A DNA stretch of 64,000 nucleotides from Panulirus ornatus (lineage: Eukaryota > Arthropoda > Malacostraca > Decapoda > Palinuridae). The stretch lies in NCBI RefSeq assembly GCF_036320965.1, contig NC_092231.1, forward strand, positions 31,914,755 to 31,978,754, given 5' to 3'. Both the position numbers and the translations under genes were made by a program. The notes beneath the pieces were generated by a model. That model saw nothing but the letters and a program-made list of their open reading frames with translations, made no database searches and was not told the origin of the DNA. This document shows, piece by piece, positions 22,050 to 32,241 of this stretch (positions within the stretch are counted from its first letter, which is position 1; every line of letters begins with the position of its first letter).

Positions 22050-23828
22050 ATGTTTTGGAAGGAGGTAAATAAAGTGCGTAAGACAAGGGAAAGAATGGAA
22101 ACTTCAGTGAAGGGGGCTAATGGAGAGGTGATAACGAGTAGTGGTGATGTGAGGAGATGGAGTGAGTATTTTGAAGGTTTGTTGAATGTGTTTGATGATA
22201 GAGTGGCAGATATAAGGTGTTTTGGTCGGGGTGGTGTGCAAAGTGAGAGGGTTAGGGAAAATTATGTCGTAAACAGAGAAGAGGTAGTAAAAGCTTTGCG
22301 AAAGATGAAAGCCGGCAAGGCAGCGGGTTTGGATGGTATTGCAGTGGAATTTATTAAAAAAGGGGTGACCGTATTGTTGACTGGTTTGTAAGGTTATTTA
22401 ATGTATGTATGATTCATGGTGAGGTGCCTGAGGATTGGTGGAATGCTTGCATAGTGCCCTTGTACAAAGGCAAAGGAGATAAGAGTGAGTGCTCAAATTA
22501 TAGAGGTATAAGTTTGTTGAGTATTCCTGGGAAATTATATGGGAGGGTATTGATTGAGAGTGTGAAAGCATGTACGGAGCATCAGATTGGGGAGGAGCAG
22601 TGTGGTTTCAGAAGTGGTAGAGGATGTGTGGATCAGGTGTTTGCTTTAAAGAATGTATGTGAGAAATACTTAGAAAAGCAGTTGGATTTGTATGTAGCAT
22701 TTATGGATCTGGGGAAGGCATATGACAGAGTTGATAGAGATGCTCTGTGGAAGGTATTAAGAATATAAGGTGTGGGAGGCAAGTTGTTAGAAGCAGTGAA
22801 AAGTTTTTATCGAGGATGTAAGGCATGTATGCGTGTAGGAAGAGAGGAAAGTGATTGGTTCTCAGTGAATGTTGGTTTGCGGCAGGGGTGTGTGATGTCT
22901 CCATGGTTGTTTAATTTGTTTACGGATGGTGTTGTTAGGGAGGTGAATGCAAGAGTTTTGGAAAGAGGGGCAAGTATGCAGTCTGTTGTGGATGAGAGAA
23001 CTTGGGAAATGAGTCAGTTGTTGTTCGTTGATGATACAGCACTGGTGGCTGATTCGAGTGAGGAACTGCAGAAGCTGTTGACTGAGTTTGGTAAAGTGTG
23101 TGAAAGAAGAAAGCTGAGAGTAAATGTGAATAAGAGCAAGGTTATTAGGTACAGTAGGGTTGAGGGACAAGTCAATTGGGAGGTAAGGTTGAATGGAGAA
23201 AAACTGGAGGGAGTGAAGTGTTTTAGATATTTAGGAGTGGATTTGGCAGCGGATGGAACCATGGGAACGGAAGTGAATCATAGGGTCGGGGAGGGGGCGA
23301 AAGTTCTTCGAGCGTTGAAGAATGTGTGGAAGTCGAGAACATTATCTCGGAAAGCAAAAATTGGTATGTTTGAAGGAATAGTAGTTCCAACAATGTTCTA
23401 TGGATGCGAGGCGTGGGCTATGGATAGAGTTGTGCGGAGGAGGGTGGATGTGCTGGAAATGAGATGTTTGAGGACAATGTGTGGTGTGAGGTGCTTTGAT
23501 CGAGTAAGTAATAATAGGGTAAGAGAGATGTGTGGTAATAAAAAGAGTGTGGTTGAGAGAGCAGAAGAGGGTGTTTTGAAATGGTTTGGTCACATGGAGA
23601 GAATGAGTGAGGAAAGATTGACCAAGAGGATATATGTCTCAGGAAGTGGAGGGAACGAGGAGAAGTGGGAGACCAAATTGGAGGTGGAAAGATGGAGTGA
23701 AAAAGATTTTGAGTGATCGGGGCCTGAACATGCAGGAGGGTGAAAGGCATGCAAGGAATAGAGTGAATTGGAACGATGTGGTATACCGGGGTCGACGTGC
23801 TGTCAATGGATTGAACCAGGGCATGTGA
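22050..23828 (+). pseudogene. RTE-like reverse transcriptase and C-terminal region (copy A), broken
   Basis: A reverse transcriptase that would copy the element RNA. Motifs in order: KAAGLDGIAVEFIKKG (about 22315-22365), NYRGISLLSIPGK (about 22497-22535), EEQCGFRSGRGC (about 22590-22628), motif A VAFMDLGKAYDRVD (about 22695-22735), motif B RQGCVMSPWLFNLF (about 22880-22920), the catalytic motif C reading LLFVDDTALVA (about 23022-23052), and KVNVNKSKV-like at about 23120. In motif C the usual FADD is FVDD, which keeps both aspartates. The C-terminal KWFGHMERM (about 23580-23605) and GRPNWRWKDGVKK are in different frames. Frame breaks: a shift near 22390, TAA at 22766-22768 and a shift near 23640. 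Not functional. Confidence 0.9.
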
Positions 23829-24248
23829 AGCGTCTGGGGTAACCATGGAAAGCTCTGTGGGGCCTGGATGTGGAAAGGGAGCTGTGGTTTCGGTGCATTA
23901 TTACATGATAGCTAGAGACTGAGTTTGAATGAAAGTGGCCTTTTGTTGTCTTTTCCTAGCGCTACCTCGCGCACATGAGGGGGAGGGGGTTGTTATTTCA
24001 TGTGTGGCGGGGTAGCAATGGGAATGAAAAAAGGCAGACTATGAATAATGTACATATGTATATATGTATATGTCTGTGTGTGTATATATATATATGTATA
24101 CGTTGAGATGTATAATTATGTATATTTGCGTGTGTGGACGTGTATGTATATACATATGTGTTGGTAGGTTGGGCCATTCTTTCGTTTGTTTCTTTGCGTT
24201 ACCTCGCTAACGCAAAGAGACAGCGACTAAGCAAAATAAATAAATAAG

Positions 24249-24251
<3 letters not shown>

Positions 24252-24328
<77 letters not shown>
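24252..24328. repeat. (AT)n microsatellite
   Basis: A run of AT dinucleotides immediately downstream of the 3' tail of copy A and immediately upstream of another, older RT fragment. Confidence 0.99.
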
Positions 24329-24329
<1 letters not shown>

Positions 24330-24640
24330 TCTGAAGACTTTGTTCAGAAATACGTGAAAAAAGAGTTAAATGTACGTGTCATTTACTGATATGGAGAGCT
24401 CGTATGATTATGTTGAGACAGAGGCGTTTTGGAAGGTGCTATGAACATGTGGAGTCAATAGGAAGTTGATAGACACATAGAAGAGAAAGAACAGTAATTC
24501 ATATATACATGTAGGAAGAGAGGAGAGTGAGTGGTTCCCAGTGAAGGTCGGTCTGCATCAAGGATGTGTGATGTCGCCATGGCTATTCAATGTGTGTGTT
24601 GACGGGGCGATGAGGGAGGCTCTCTGTGCAATGGCATATT
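24329..24640 (+). pseudogene. Old RTE-like RT fragment (motifs A to B)
   Basis: Translation in pieces gives a degraded motif A (VIYxDMESSYDYVE-like, about 24385-24420), then FWKVL, then GREESEWFPVKVGLHQGCVM and SPWLFNVCVDGAMREA (about 24515-24620), which is motif B of the same family as copy A. It begins right at the (AT)n run and ends where unique sequence resumes. Identity to copy A is clearly lower than among the other copies, so it is an older insertion. Confidence 0.8.
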
Positions 24641-25030
24641 CATAACTTGCGCTTCTTCCAGACAAATCGTACAACATACAAGCCCTCGTCATCTAGAAAG
24701 CCATTGTCCTATCTTGGGCAGAAGATCCCAGTGTTGACAACTGATTTCTTGCAAAAGTTCGCTAACTGTCGTTGGTTGACGATCGTCACTACTATGATCA
24801 TCAGTTCTGTGAGCTTTGGTGTACAAGACTGTGCATAACGTGCCTCTTGATAGATGAGGTGCAACTTTGTAGCATCGAGATGTGTGTGTTTTCGCAACAG
24901 AGAAACATATTCCATCTGGATCCCTCTCGTACTCAGTCCACCATCAGTGGCAACTGAGGTGACGTTGCTGGTGTTGGTTTATTTTGCGTTATAAACCATT
25001 GGTGACACGTCAGGAGGGCTCATCCCTCAC

Positions 25031-25243
25031 CCTCGCGTCTTGAGCGGTGGTGGCGACTTCATGAACTCCTCCTCTTGTGGGCCTGTGGACTGCACCTGTC
25101 CTCTGAGAAAGGTAACTTGTGCGGTGTCCTCACACGGCGTGTCGTCATGCGCAGTGAAGACGCCGCGCTCAGGCTGGAGTAGTGTTCCTGCCCACTCACT
25201 GGTCACGAAGCTGGCCACGCTGACACTTGTCTCCCCGTAACAT
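25031..25243 (-). CDS. Candidate internal exon of an unknown gene
   Basis: On the - strand, ttatctgcacag at 25244-25255 could serve as a splice acceptor and GTGAGG (25030-25025) as a donor, enclosing 213 bp. One frame is open throughout (1 + 70 codons + 2 bases). It reads CYGETSVSVASFVTSEW at its start and FMKSPPPLKTR at its end, with a mixed, non-repetitive composition. Both flanking introns would be phase 2, so the exon is symmetric. The pyrimidine tract is only moderate. I do not recognise the protein. The + strand is also open over much of the stretch, so chance is a real alternative. Confidence 0.27.
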
Positions 25244-25724
25244 CTGTGCAGATAACATCAGGTCATTCATCTTGTGAATGATCACGTCTTTGATTTCTTA
25301 CTCACTGTCCAGTTGTCCTGGTGCCTCGGTACAGTAGCCTTTCCTGTGTTACGCTCAGTGAACACCCTTCACTGTTCACTGTCACGTGAGTTAGCAGGAG
25401 ACGAGCACCAGCTGTGCTGCCAGGTGGTCTAAACTCTTGACCTGACCTTATCCTGACTATCCTCCTATGTCATGCGTCTCACCATCTCCCGTGTCTCCTG
25501 CCTGGCAGCTCCAGCTGGCTACTTCTCAGTGACGCTGTGAACCTTCCTAGAGATAAGCCATACGAGATTGTGCTTCTCGCTGGTGGCAAATTATTTAGAA
25601 CACACGAGACCTGATGAAGGTCCAGCCGGCGTCAAGTTGGCTGCCACAGATTCGGTCAATCATTTTGGAATTATTTATTTTCATTAATTATTTTCCTTAC
25701 AAACCACTTTATACTTTCATAACA

Positions 25725-25852
25725 TCAGGTAACTTTTATCTTTAATGACATCAGTTATCTTTTATCTTTAATGACGTCAGTTATCTTTTATCTTTAATGA
25801 CATCAGTTATCTTTTATCTTTAATGACGTCAGTTATCTTTTATCTTTAATTC
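25725..25852. repeat. 26-bp minisatellite, about 5 copies
   Basis: The unit contains atcttttatctttaatgac followed by atcagtt or gtcagtt. Copies alternate between TGACATCA and TGACGTCA. The latter is the CRE/ATF palindrome. Confidence 0.9.
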
Positions 25853-25969
25853 TTCATCTGATCTGGCTTCTCTGTAGATGGTCGTTGACCTCCAGAGAAC
25901 GAGCCTGACGCTTGACACGGTCCCAGGAGAGGAGGGGGGGGGGGGGAGGTCAGAGGAGGTCAGGGTCAG

Positions 25970-26790
25970 TAAGCTCCGTGAGGGAGGTCACACCCTGAGG
26001 CTGATCCATCAACAAGGACAGAGATAGACCCGCAGGAGGGGACGCTAGATATGAAGCCACATAACATTACAATTTGGGAAGTCAAGATCCTGGAGGCGTG
26101 CAACAGGTGTGTTGATGTTGGAATAAACACAGACACCAACTTTGAACTGGAATCATGCATGAGTGGAGGTTATAGATGGATATGAAAAAGGGACGAGTGA
26201 GAACATCACTAGACAACTGTGTCTCAGAGAGAAATAAGATATTAGGAGAGGTACAAGACAGATGGTGCTCAACTGAAGAGAGGTTACTAGAGAGTCCTCC
26301 AATGTTGGTATAGTGAATAGAAAAAGAGGCAGGTCACACAGAGAGGGACAGGTCGTGGGAGGGGCCGGTACTACTACTGCCAGAGTCCTCCCTCTCACTG
26401 GCAGTGGAGTCAGGCAGAAACCCGGAGATTCGTAGCACCCATGACGCCGGGGATCAGGGGTCATAGATTTCTAGGACTCTGTCATGATTATACGTAAAAA
26501 CGATCGTGCAGACAGGAGCTGGCAGGAGAACATATGTGAAGAAAGTGAGTGAGGTTTGAGTAGGTGTGTGATGCCAGTAGGAAGATGGTAAGACTCGCCG
26601 GGTATTGCAGTTGTACTCCAGACAGAAGGTCAGACCAGCAGACCTAACATGGAGAGTGTAAGATGGCTCCGGCCACCACTCTGACCCTCCTCCCTCAGTC
26701 AGGACGGTAGCACCACCCTGGGCGGCTGCTGTCCACTGTCCACTGCCTCTTGGGATATACCTTGACTTAGCTAGGGTATTGGGCCACCAC
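25970..26790 (-). pseudogene. Jockey-like non-LTR endonuclease relic with upstream region
   Basis: On the - strand, near 26310-26190, the translation gives NIGGLSSNLSSVEHHL and then ILFLSETQLSSDV. This is the start of a non-LTR endonuclease (family pattern N-I-x-G-L-x-S-N, then a catalytic Glu in the SETQL block). A second frame gives VGVCVYSNINTPVARLQDL and CNVMWLHI (about 26145-26050), matching the next strands. Upstream (26790-26470) an open stretch containing LEYNCNTRRVLPSSYWHHTP probably belongs to the same element's 5' part. Frameshifts and stops break it, and it has lost its catalytic GDxN and SDH end. Clade (jockey/X-element type) is inference. Confidence 0.6.
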
Positions 26791-26868
26791 ACTACCACCT
26801 GAGCCCTCCCTCCCTCTCACTGGCAGCAAAGTCACTATACAGCTTATGACAAACAAAGTACGCAGGTC

Positions 26869-26869
<1 letters not shown>

Positions 26870-26940
<71 letters not shown>
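26870..26940. repeat. (AG)n microsatellite
   Basis: About 35 uninterrupted GA dinucleotides. Confidence 0.99.
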
Positions 26941-26942
<2 letters not shown>

Positions 26943-27375
26943 CGCCATTCCCCACAATGGGCTGAGGTCACCAGCGGCGTGATGGTTCTGATATTAGTGG
27001 TAATATATCACAGTGTTTTCCAGCCATGTCGTGCCAACAGCCACAATTTTTGAGGGGAACATTTTATGTTTCATTTTTACATTATAGTCTTCAGTCATGG
27101 ACGAAAGTTGCTTTTCAGTTGTCTCAAGCCTTAAAGAACTGGGATTATTCTTCAGTTGGATAACTGGAAGAGGATAGACTTGCTGGAATGATAATGTTAC
27201 TCTCACTACGCCTGGCGCGCCCCCACGTACGACACAAGTGTAGGTCGGCCGTATGTGCTGGTCGGCCAGTTCTCTGCCGCCGATATACTGGTATATAGTG
27301 TTAAAAGAGGCAGCAAGGAGAAGCGGTTTGACAATGGAAAGGCCATATAGTTCAAGAACAGTGTCGAGGGAAGTT

Positions 27376-27378
<3 letters not shown>
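26941..27378. other. Unique spacer
   Basis: No gene, repeat or motif recognised. A short open frame of 70 codons on the - strand lacks any known domain. Confidence 0.5.

Positions 27379-27443
<65 letters not shown>
27379..27443. repeat. (TA)n microsatellite
   Basis: About 32 TA units abutting the 3' end of the - strand RTE fragment that follows. Confidence 0.99.
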
Positions 27444-27447
<4 letters not shown>

Positions 27448-28205
27448 TAATTTATTTGTTTATTTATTTTGCTTTGTCGCTGCCTCCCGCGTTAGCGAGG
27501 TAGCGCAAGGAAACAGACGAAAGAAATGGCCCAACCCACCCACATACGCATGTCTATACATACACGTCCACCCACGCAAATATACATACCTATACATCTC
27601 AATGTACACATATATATACACACACAGATATATACATATATACGCATGTACATAATTCATACTGTCTGCCTTTATTCATTCCCATCGCCACCCCGCCACA
27701 CATGGAATAACAACCCCCTCCCCCCTCATGTGTGCGAGGTAGCGCTAGGAAAAGACAACAATGGCCACATTCGTTCACACTCAGTCTCTAGCTGTCATGT
27801 AATAATGCACCGAAACCACAGCTCCCTTTCCACATCCAGGCCCCACAGAACTTTCCATGGTTTACCCCAGACGCTTCACATGCCCTGGTTCAATCCATTG
27901 ACAGCACGTCGACCCCGATATACCACATCGTTCCAATTCACTCTATTCCTTGCACGCCTTTCACCCTCCTGCATGTTCAGGCCCCGATCACTCAAAATCT
28001 TTTTCACTCCATCTTTCCACCTCCAATTTAGTCTCCCACTTCTCCTCGTTCCCTCCACCTCTGACACATATATCCTCTTGGTCAATCTTTCCTCACTCAT
28101 TCTCTCCATGTGACCAAACCATTTCAAAACACCCTCTTCTGCTCTCTCAACCATACTCTTTTTATTTCCACACATCTCTCTTACCCTTACATTACTTGCT
28201 CGATC

Positions 28206-28206
<1 letters not shown>
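27444..28206 (-). mobile_element. 5'-truncated RTE-like LINE, 3' end only (copy B)
   Basis: On the - strand this begins at 28206 directly against (TA)n. It reads RVREMCGNKKS, KWFGHMERMSEERLTKRI, RSGRLNWRWKDGVKK and ends VNGLNQGM at 27876, the conserved C-terminus of the element. The 3' UTR follows (27875-27480), including the ctagcgctacctcgc motif and the terminal hairpin ctcgctaacgcggg. It ends in a (TAAA)-rich tail at 27470-27444. The coding part shows no stop or shift over its roughly 110 codons, so this is a fairly young insertion. The open frame continuing upstream of 28206 comes from a separate, oppositely oriented piece. Confidence 0.92.

Positions 28207-28266
<60 letters not shown>
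28207..28266. repeat. (TA)n microsatellite
   Basis: TA run lying between the 5' truncation point of copy B (- strand) and a + strand 5' head module. Confidence 0.99.
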
Positions 28267-28272
<6 letters not shown>

Positions 28273-28405
28273 GGGGAGAAAGAATACTTCCCACGTATTC
28301 CCTGCGTGTCGTAGAAGGCGACTAAAAGGGGAGGGAGCGGGGGGCTGGAAATCCTACCCTTTCGTTTTTTAATATTCCAAGAGAGGAACAGAGAAGTGTG
28401 CAGGT
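28267..28405 (+). mobile_element. RTE-like 5' head fragment
   Basis: Begins gtgataggggagaaagaat and continues through the head shared by copy A and the SINE-like copies: cgtgtcgtagaaggcgac, a G-rich ggagcggggggctgg block, and ttccaagagaggaacagag. It stops where a MITE-like inverted repeat begins. No endonuclease follows. Confidence 0.85.
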
Positions 28406-28646
28406 ATATTCCTATGAGTCCCCGGGGAAATGAAACGCGAGAACAAGCTTGTTGTCCGTCTTGAACACACCCGACCTTCCTTCGGGTTGTCATTTGTTTA
28501 CCAAATGGCGTCCTAGCTACGTCTCTTCGTTTTATATCAACTGACTTATATTTCTCTCTTGTGTCTCCCCTGATGATGCGAGTATTACGCGAAAGTGCAC
28601 TTGGGAACTTATCATGTTTCGTTTCCCCGTTGACTCAAAGGAATAT
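28406..28646. mobile_element. MITE-like element with about 30-bp inverted ends
   Basis: The left end (atattcctatgagtccccgg, then ggaaatgaaac; 28406-28436) is the imperfect reverse complement of the right end (28617-28646: gtttcgtttccccgttgac, then tcaaaggaatat). The enclosed 240 bp encode nothing. This is the layout of a non-autonomous DNA transposon or other foldback element. It sits between the 5' head fragment and RTE copy C. I cannot identify a transposase family, and target duplications are obscured by the neighbouring insertions. Confidence 0.6.
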
Positions 28647-28649
28647 GAT

Positions 28650-30104
28650 GATGGTGACTGAGTGTGGTAAAGTGTGTGAAAGAAGAAAGTTGAGAGTAAA
28701 TGTGAATAAGAGCAAGGTTATTAGATCAGTAGGATTGTGGGACAGAGTACTTGGGAGGTAAGTTTGAATGGAGAAAAACTGGAGGAAGTGAAGTGTTTTA
28801 GATATCTGGGAGTGGATTTGGCAGCAGTTGGAACCATGGAAGCGGAAGTGAGTCACAGGGTGGGGGAGGGGGCGAAGGTTCTGGGAGCGTTGAATAATGT
28901 GTGGAATGCGAGAACGTTATCTCGAAAAGCAAAAATGGGTATGTTTGAAGGAACAGTGGTTCCAACAATGTTATATGGTTGCGAGGCGTGGGCTGCAGAT
29001 AGGGTTGTATGGAGGAGGGTGAATGTGTTGGAAATGAAATGTTTGAGGACAGTATGTGGTGTGAGGTGGTTTGATCGAGAAATAATGAAAGGGTAAGAGA
29101 GATTTGAAGTAGTAAAAAGAGTGTGGACACATGGAGGGAATGAGTGAGGAAAGATTGACTAAGAGGATAGACGTGTCAGAGGTGAAGGGAACAAGGAGAA
29201 GCGGGAGACCAAATTGGAGGTGGAAGGATGGAGTGAAGAAGATTTTGAGCGATCGGAACCTGAACATACAGGAGGGTGAAAGGCGTGCAAGGAATAGAGT
29301 GAATTGGAACCGGGGTCGAAGTGCTGTCAATGGATTGGACCAAGGCATGTGAAGCGTCTGGGGTAAACCATGGAAAGTTTTGTGGGGCCTGGATGTGGAA
29401 AGGGAGCTTTGGTTTCGGTGCATTATTACATGACAGCTAGAGACTGAGTGTGAACGAATGTGGCCTTTGTTGTCTGTTCCTAGCGCTACCTCGCTGGAGT
29501 GGGGAGGGGGATGATGCTGTTTCATGTGTGGCGGGTTAGCGACGGGAATAGATGAAGGCAGCAAGTAAGGATATGTACATGTGTTTATATGTATATGTCT
29601 GTGTATGTATATGTGAGTATACGTTGAAATGTATATGTATGTATATGTACGTGTATGGGCGTTTATGTATGTATGTGTATGTGGGTGGGTTGGGCCTTTC
29701 CTCGTCTGTTTTCTTGCGCTACCTCGCTGACGCGGAAGACGGCGATTAAGGGAAAGGGAGCTTTGGTTTCGGTGCATTATTACATGACAGCTAGAGACTG
29801 AGTGTGAACGAATGTGGCCTTTGTTGTCTGTTCCTAGCGCTACCTCGCTGGAGTGGGGAGGGGGATGATGCTGTTTCATGTGTGGCGGGTTAGCGACGGG
29901 AATAGATGAAGGCAGCAAGTAAGGATATGTACATGTGTTTATATGTATATGTCTGTGTATGTATATGTGAGTATACGTTGAAATGTATATGTATGTATAT
30001 GTACGTGTATGGGCGTTTATGTATGTATGTGTATGTGGGTGGGTTGGGCCTTTCCTCGTCTGTTTTCTTGCGCTACCTCGCTGACGCGGAAGACGGCGAT
30101 TAAG
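28650..30104 (+). mobile_element. 5'-truncated RTE-like LINE with duplicated 3' UTR (copy C)
   Basis: Starts within the RT domain after motif C (CGKVCERRKLRVNVNKSKVI, 28656-28720). It runs through VSLNGEKLEEVKCFRYLGVD (about 28755-28815) and MFEGTVVPTMLYGCEAWA (about 28943-28993) to the GRPNWRWKDGVKK block (29200-29245) and VNGLDQGM at 29352. Frameshifts near 28737 and 29090, and a loss of part of the C-terminal region around 29105-29130, inactivate it. The 3' UTR is present twice in direct tandem: 29397-29750 and 29751-30104, each 354 bp and identical as read. An (AAT/GAT)n tail follows. Confidence 0.9.
29397..30104 (+). repeat. Perfect 354-bp tandem duplication of LINE 3' UTR
   Basis: Two head-to-tail copies, starting ggaaagggagctttgg at 29397 and again at 29751, both ending cggcgattaag. 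I see no difference between them. Each contains the internal ctagcgctacctcgctgg motif and the terminal hairpin ctcgctgacgcgg. Confidence 0.95.
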
Positions 30105-30224
30105 TATAACAATACCAATGATAATACTAATAATAATAATAATGATAATAATGATAATAATAATAATAATGATAATAATGATAATAATAATGATAGTAGT
30201 AATGATAAAAATAATAATTATGTA
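30105..30224. repeat. (AAT/GAT)-rich microsatellite
   Basis: Degenerate run of aataat/gataat units directly after copy C, probably its 3' tail expanded by slippage. Confidence 0.95.
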
Positions 30225-30485
30225 TATTTTTTTTTTTTTTTTTTTTCAAACTATTCGCCATTTCCCGCATTAGCGAGGTAGCGTTAAGAACAGATGACTG
30301 GGCCTTTGAGGGAATACCCTCACCTGGCCCAATTCTCTGTTCCTTCTTTTGGAAAAAAAAAAAAAAAAAAAAAAAAAACGAGAGGGGAGGATTTCCAGCC
30401 CCCCGCTCCCTCCCCTTTTAGTCGCCTTCTACGACACGCAGGGAATACGTGGGAAGTATTCTTTCTCCCCTATCCCCAGGGAAGG
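30225..30485 (-). mobile_element. SINE-like, internally deleted RTE derivative (copy 1)
   Basis: On the - strand it starts with the RTE 5' head (ccctggggataggggagaaa, 30480 downward) and continues through the head to ctcaaaggcccagt near 30300. It then passes directly to the RTE 3' terminal hairpin taacgctacctcgctaatgc (30285-30260) and gaatagtttgaaa, followed by a 3' A-run (T-run 30225-30246 on +). The endonuclease, RT and most of the 3' UTR are absent. It has no coding capacity. A second internal A-run (30353-30378 on +) has expanded. The structure suggests a non-autonomous element copied by RTE proteins. Confidence 0.8.
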
Positions 30486-30502
30486 GGGAAGGGGGAGACC
30501 AT

Positions 30503-30504
<2 letters not shown>

Positions 30505-30532
<28 letters not shown>
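30505..30532. repeat. (TA)n microsatellite
   Basis: Short TA run followed by a T-run (30532-30552), lying between the SINE-like copy and the 3' end of copy D. Confidence 0.98.
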
Positions 30533-30553
<21 letters not shown>

Positions 30554-30733
30554 TACTTTGTCGCTGTCTCCCGCGTTTGCGAGGTAGCGCAAGGAAACAG
30601 ACGAAAGAAATGCCCCCCCCCCCATACACATGTACATACACACGTCCACACACGCAAATATACATACCTACACAGCTTTCCATGGTTTACCCCAGACGCT
30701 TCACATGCCTTGCTTCAATCCACTGACAGCACG

Positions 30734-32233
30734 TCAACCCCTGTATACCACATGACTCCAATTCACTCTATTTCTTGCCCTCCTTTCACCCTCCTGCATG
30801 TTCAGGCCCCGATCACACAAAATCTTTTTCACTCCATCTTTCCACCTCCAATTTGGTCTCCCTCTTCTCCTCGTTCCCTCCACCTCCGACACATATATCC
30901 TCTTGGTCAATCTCTCCTCGCTCATTCTCTCCATGTGCCCAAACCATTTCAAAACACCCTCTTCTGCTCTCTCAACCACGCTCTTTTTATTTCCACACAT
31001 CTCTCTTACCCTTACGTTACTTACTCGATCAAACCACCTCACACCACACATTGTCCTCAAACATCTCATTTCCAGCACATCCATCCTCCTGCGCACATCT
31101 CTATCCATAGCCCACGCCTCGCAACCATACAACATTGTTGGAACCACTATTCCCTCAAACATACCCATTTTTGCTTTCCGAGATAATGTTCTCGACTTCC
31201 ACACATTTTTCAAGGCTCCCAAAATTTTCGCCCCCTCCCCCACCCTATGATCCACTTCCGCTTCCATGGTTCCATCCGCTGACAGATCCACTCCCAGATA
31301 TCTAAAACACTTCACTTCCTCCAGTTTTTCTCCATTCAAACTCACCTCCCAATTGACTTGACCCTCACCCCTACTGTACCTAATAACCTTGCTCTTATTC
31401 ACATTTACTCTCAACTTTCTTCTTCCACACACTTTACCAAACTCAGTCACCAGCTTCTGCAGTTTCTCACATGAATCAGCCACCAGCGCTGTATCATCAG
31501 CGAACAACAACTGACTCACTTCCCAAGCTCTCTCATCCCCAACAGACTTCATACTTGCCCCTCTTTCCAGGACTCTTGCATTTACCTCCCTTACAACCCC
31601 ATCCATAAACAAATTAAACAACCATGGAGACATCACACACCCCTGCCGCAAACCTACATTCACTGAGAACCAATCACTTTCCTCTCTTCCTACACGTACA
31701 CATGCCTTACATCCTCGATAAAAACTTTTCACTGCTTCTAACAACTTGCCTCCCACACCATATATTCTTAATACCTTCCACAGAGCATCTCTATCAACTC
31801 TATCATATGCCTTCTCCAGATCCATAAATGCTACATACAAATCCATTTGCTTTTCTAAGTATTTCTCACATACATTCTTCAAAGCAAACACCTGATCCAC
31901 ACATCCTCTACCACTTCTGAAACCGCACTGCTCTTCCCCAATCTGATGCTCTGTACATGCCTTCACCCTCTCAATCAATACCCTCCCATATAATTTACCA
32001 GGAATACTCAACAAACTTATACCTCTGTAATTTGAGCACTCACTCTTATCCCCTTTGCCTTTGTACAATGGCACTATGCACGCATTCCGCCAATCCTCAG
32101 GCACCTCACCATGAGTCATACATACATTAAATAACCTTACCAACCAGTCAACAATACAGTCACCCCCTTTCTTAATAAATTCCACTGCAATACCATCCAA
32201 ACCTGCTGCCTTGCCGGCTTTCATCTTCCGCAA
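30734..32233 (-). pseudogene. RTE-like reverse transcriptase, nearly intact (copy D)
   Basis: A 499-codon open frame. Residue positions: KAAGLDGIAVEFIKKGG at about 8-24, NYRGISLLSIPGKLY at 68-82, EQCGFRSGRGCVDQ at 101-114, motif A VAFMDLEKAYDRVD at 134-147, motif B GLRQGCVMSPWLFNLFMD at 194-211, motif C LLFADDTALVAD at 242-253 with the catalytic FADD, then VNVNKSKVI and CFRYLGVDL. The C-terminus has KWFGHMERM, a Lys/Arg-rich LTKRIYVSEVEG and GRPNWRWKDGVKK. All core catalytic residues are present. The end is cut by a TGA about 11 codons before the usual VNGLNQGM. The apparent first Met is a frameshift by-product, not a true start. Confidence 0.92.
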
Positions 32234-32241
32234 AGCTTTTA

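Larger units (their letters stand above)
20679..24252 (+). mobile_element. Near full-length RTE-like LINE, decayed (copy A)
   Basis: A LINE flanked on both sides by (TA)n. In order: a 5' head/UTR (20679-20850) starting ccctggggataggggag; an apurinic-type endonuclease (20851-21610); a basic linker (21610-22100); a reverse transcriptase (about 22250-23350); a C-terminal region ending near 23828; and a 3' UTR (23829-24240) finishing in a gcgttacctcgctaacgc hairpin and a (TAAA)n-like tail. Endonuclease and RT motifs resemble the RTE clade, whose endonuclease is often mis-annotated as 'craniofacial development protein 2'. Stops at 21076, 21766 and 22766 plus frameshifts near 22390 and 23640 inactivate it. 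The order and the two TA borders suggest this is the most complete copy in the window. Confidence 0.92.
24641..25960. other. Mostly unique DNA
   Basis: No recognisable complete gene. It contains a possible exon on the - strand (25031-25243) and a 26-bp tandem repeat (25725-25852), both listed separately. A G-rich run lies at about 25931-25945. The rest shows nothing I can name. Confidence 0.5.
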
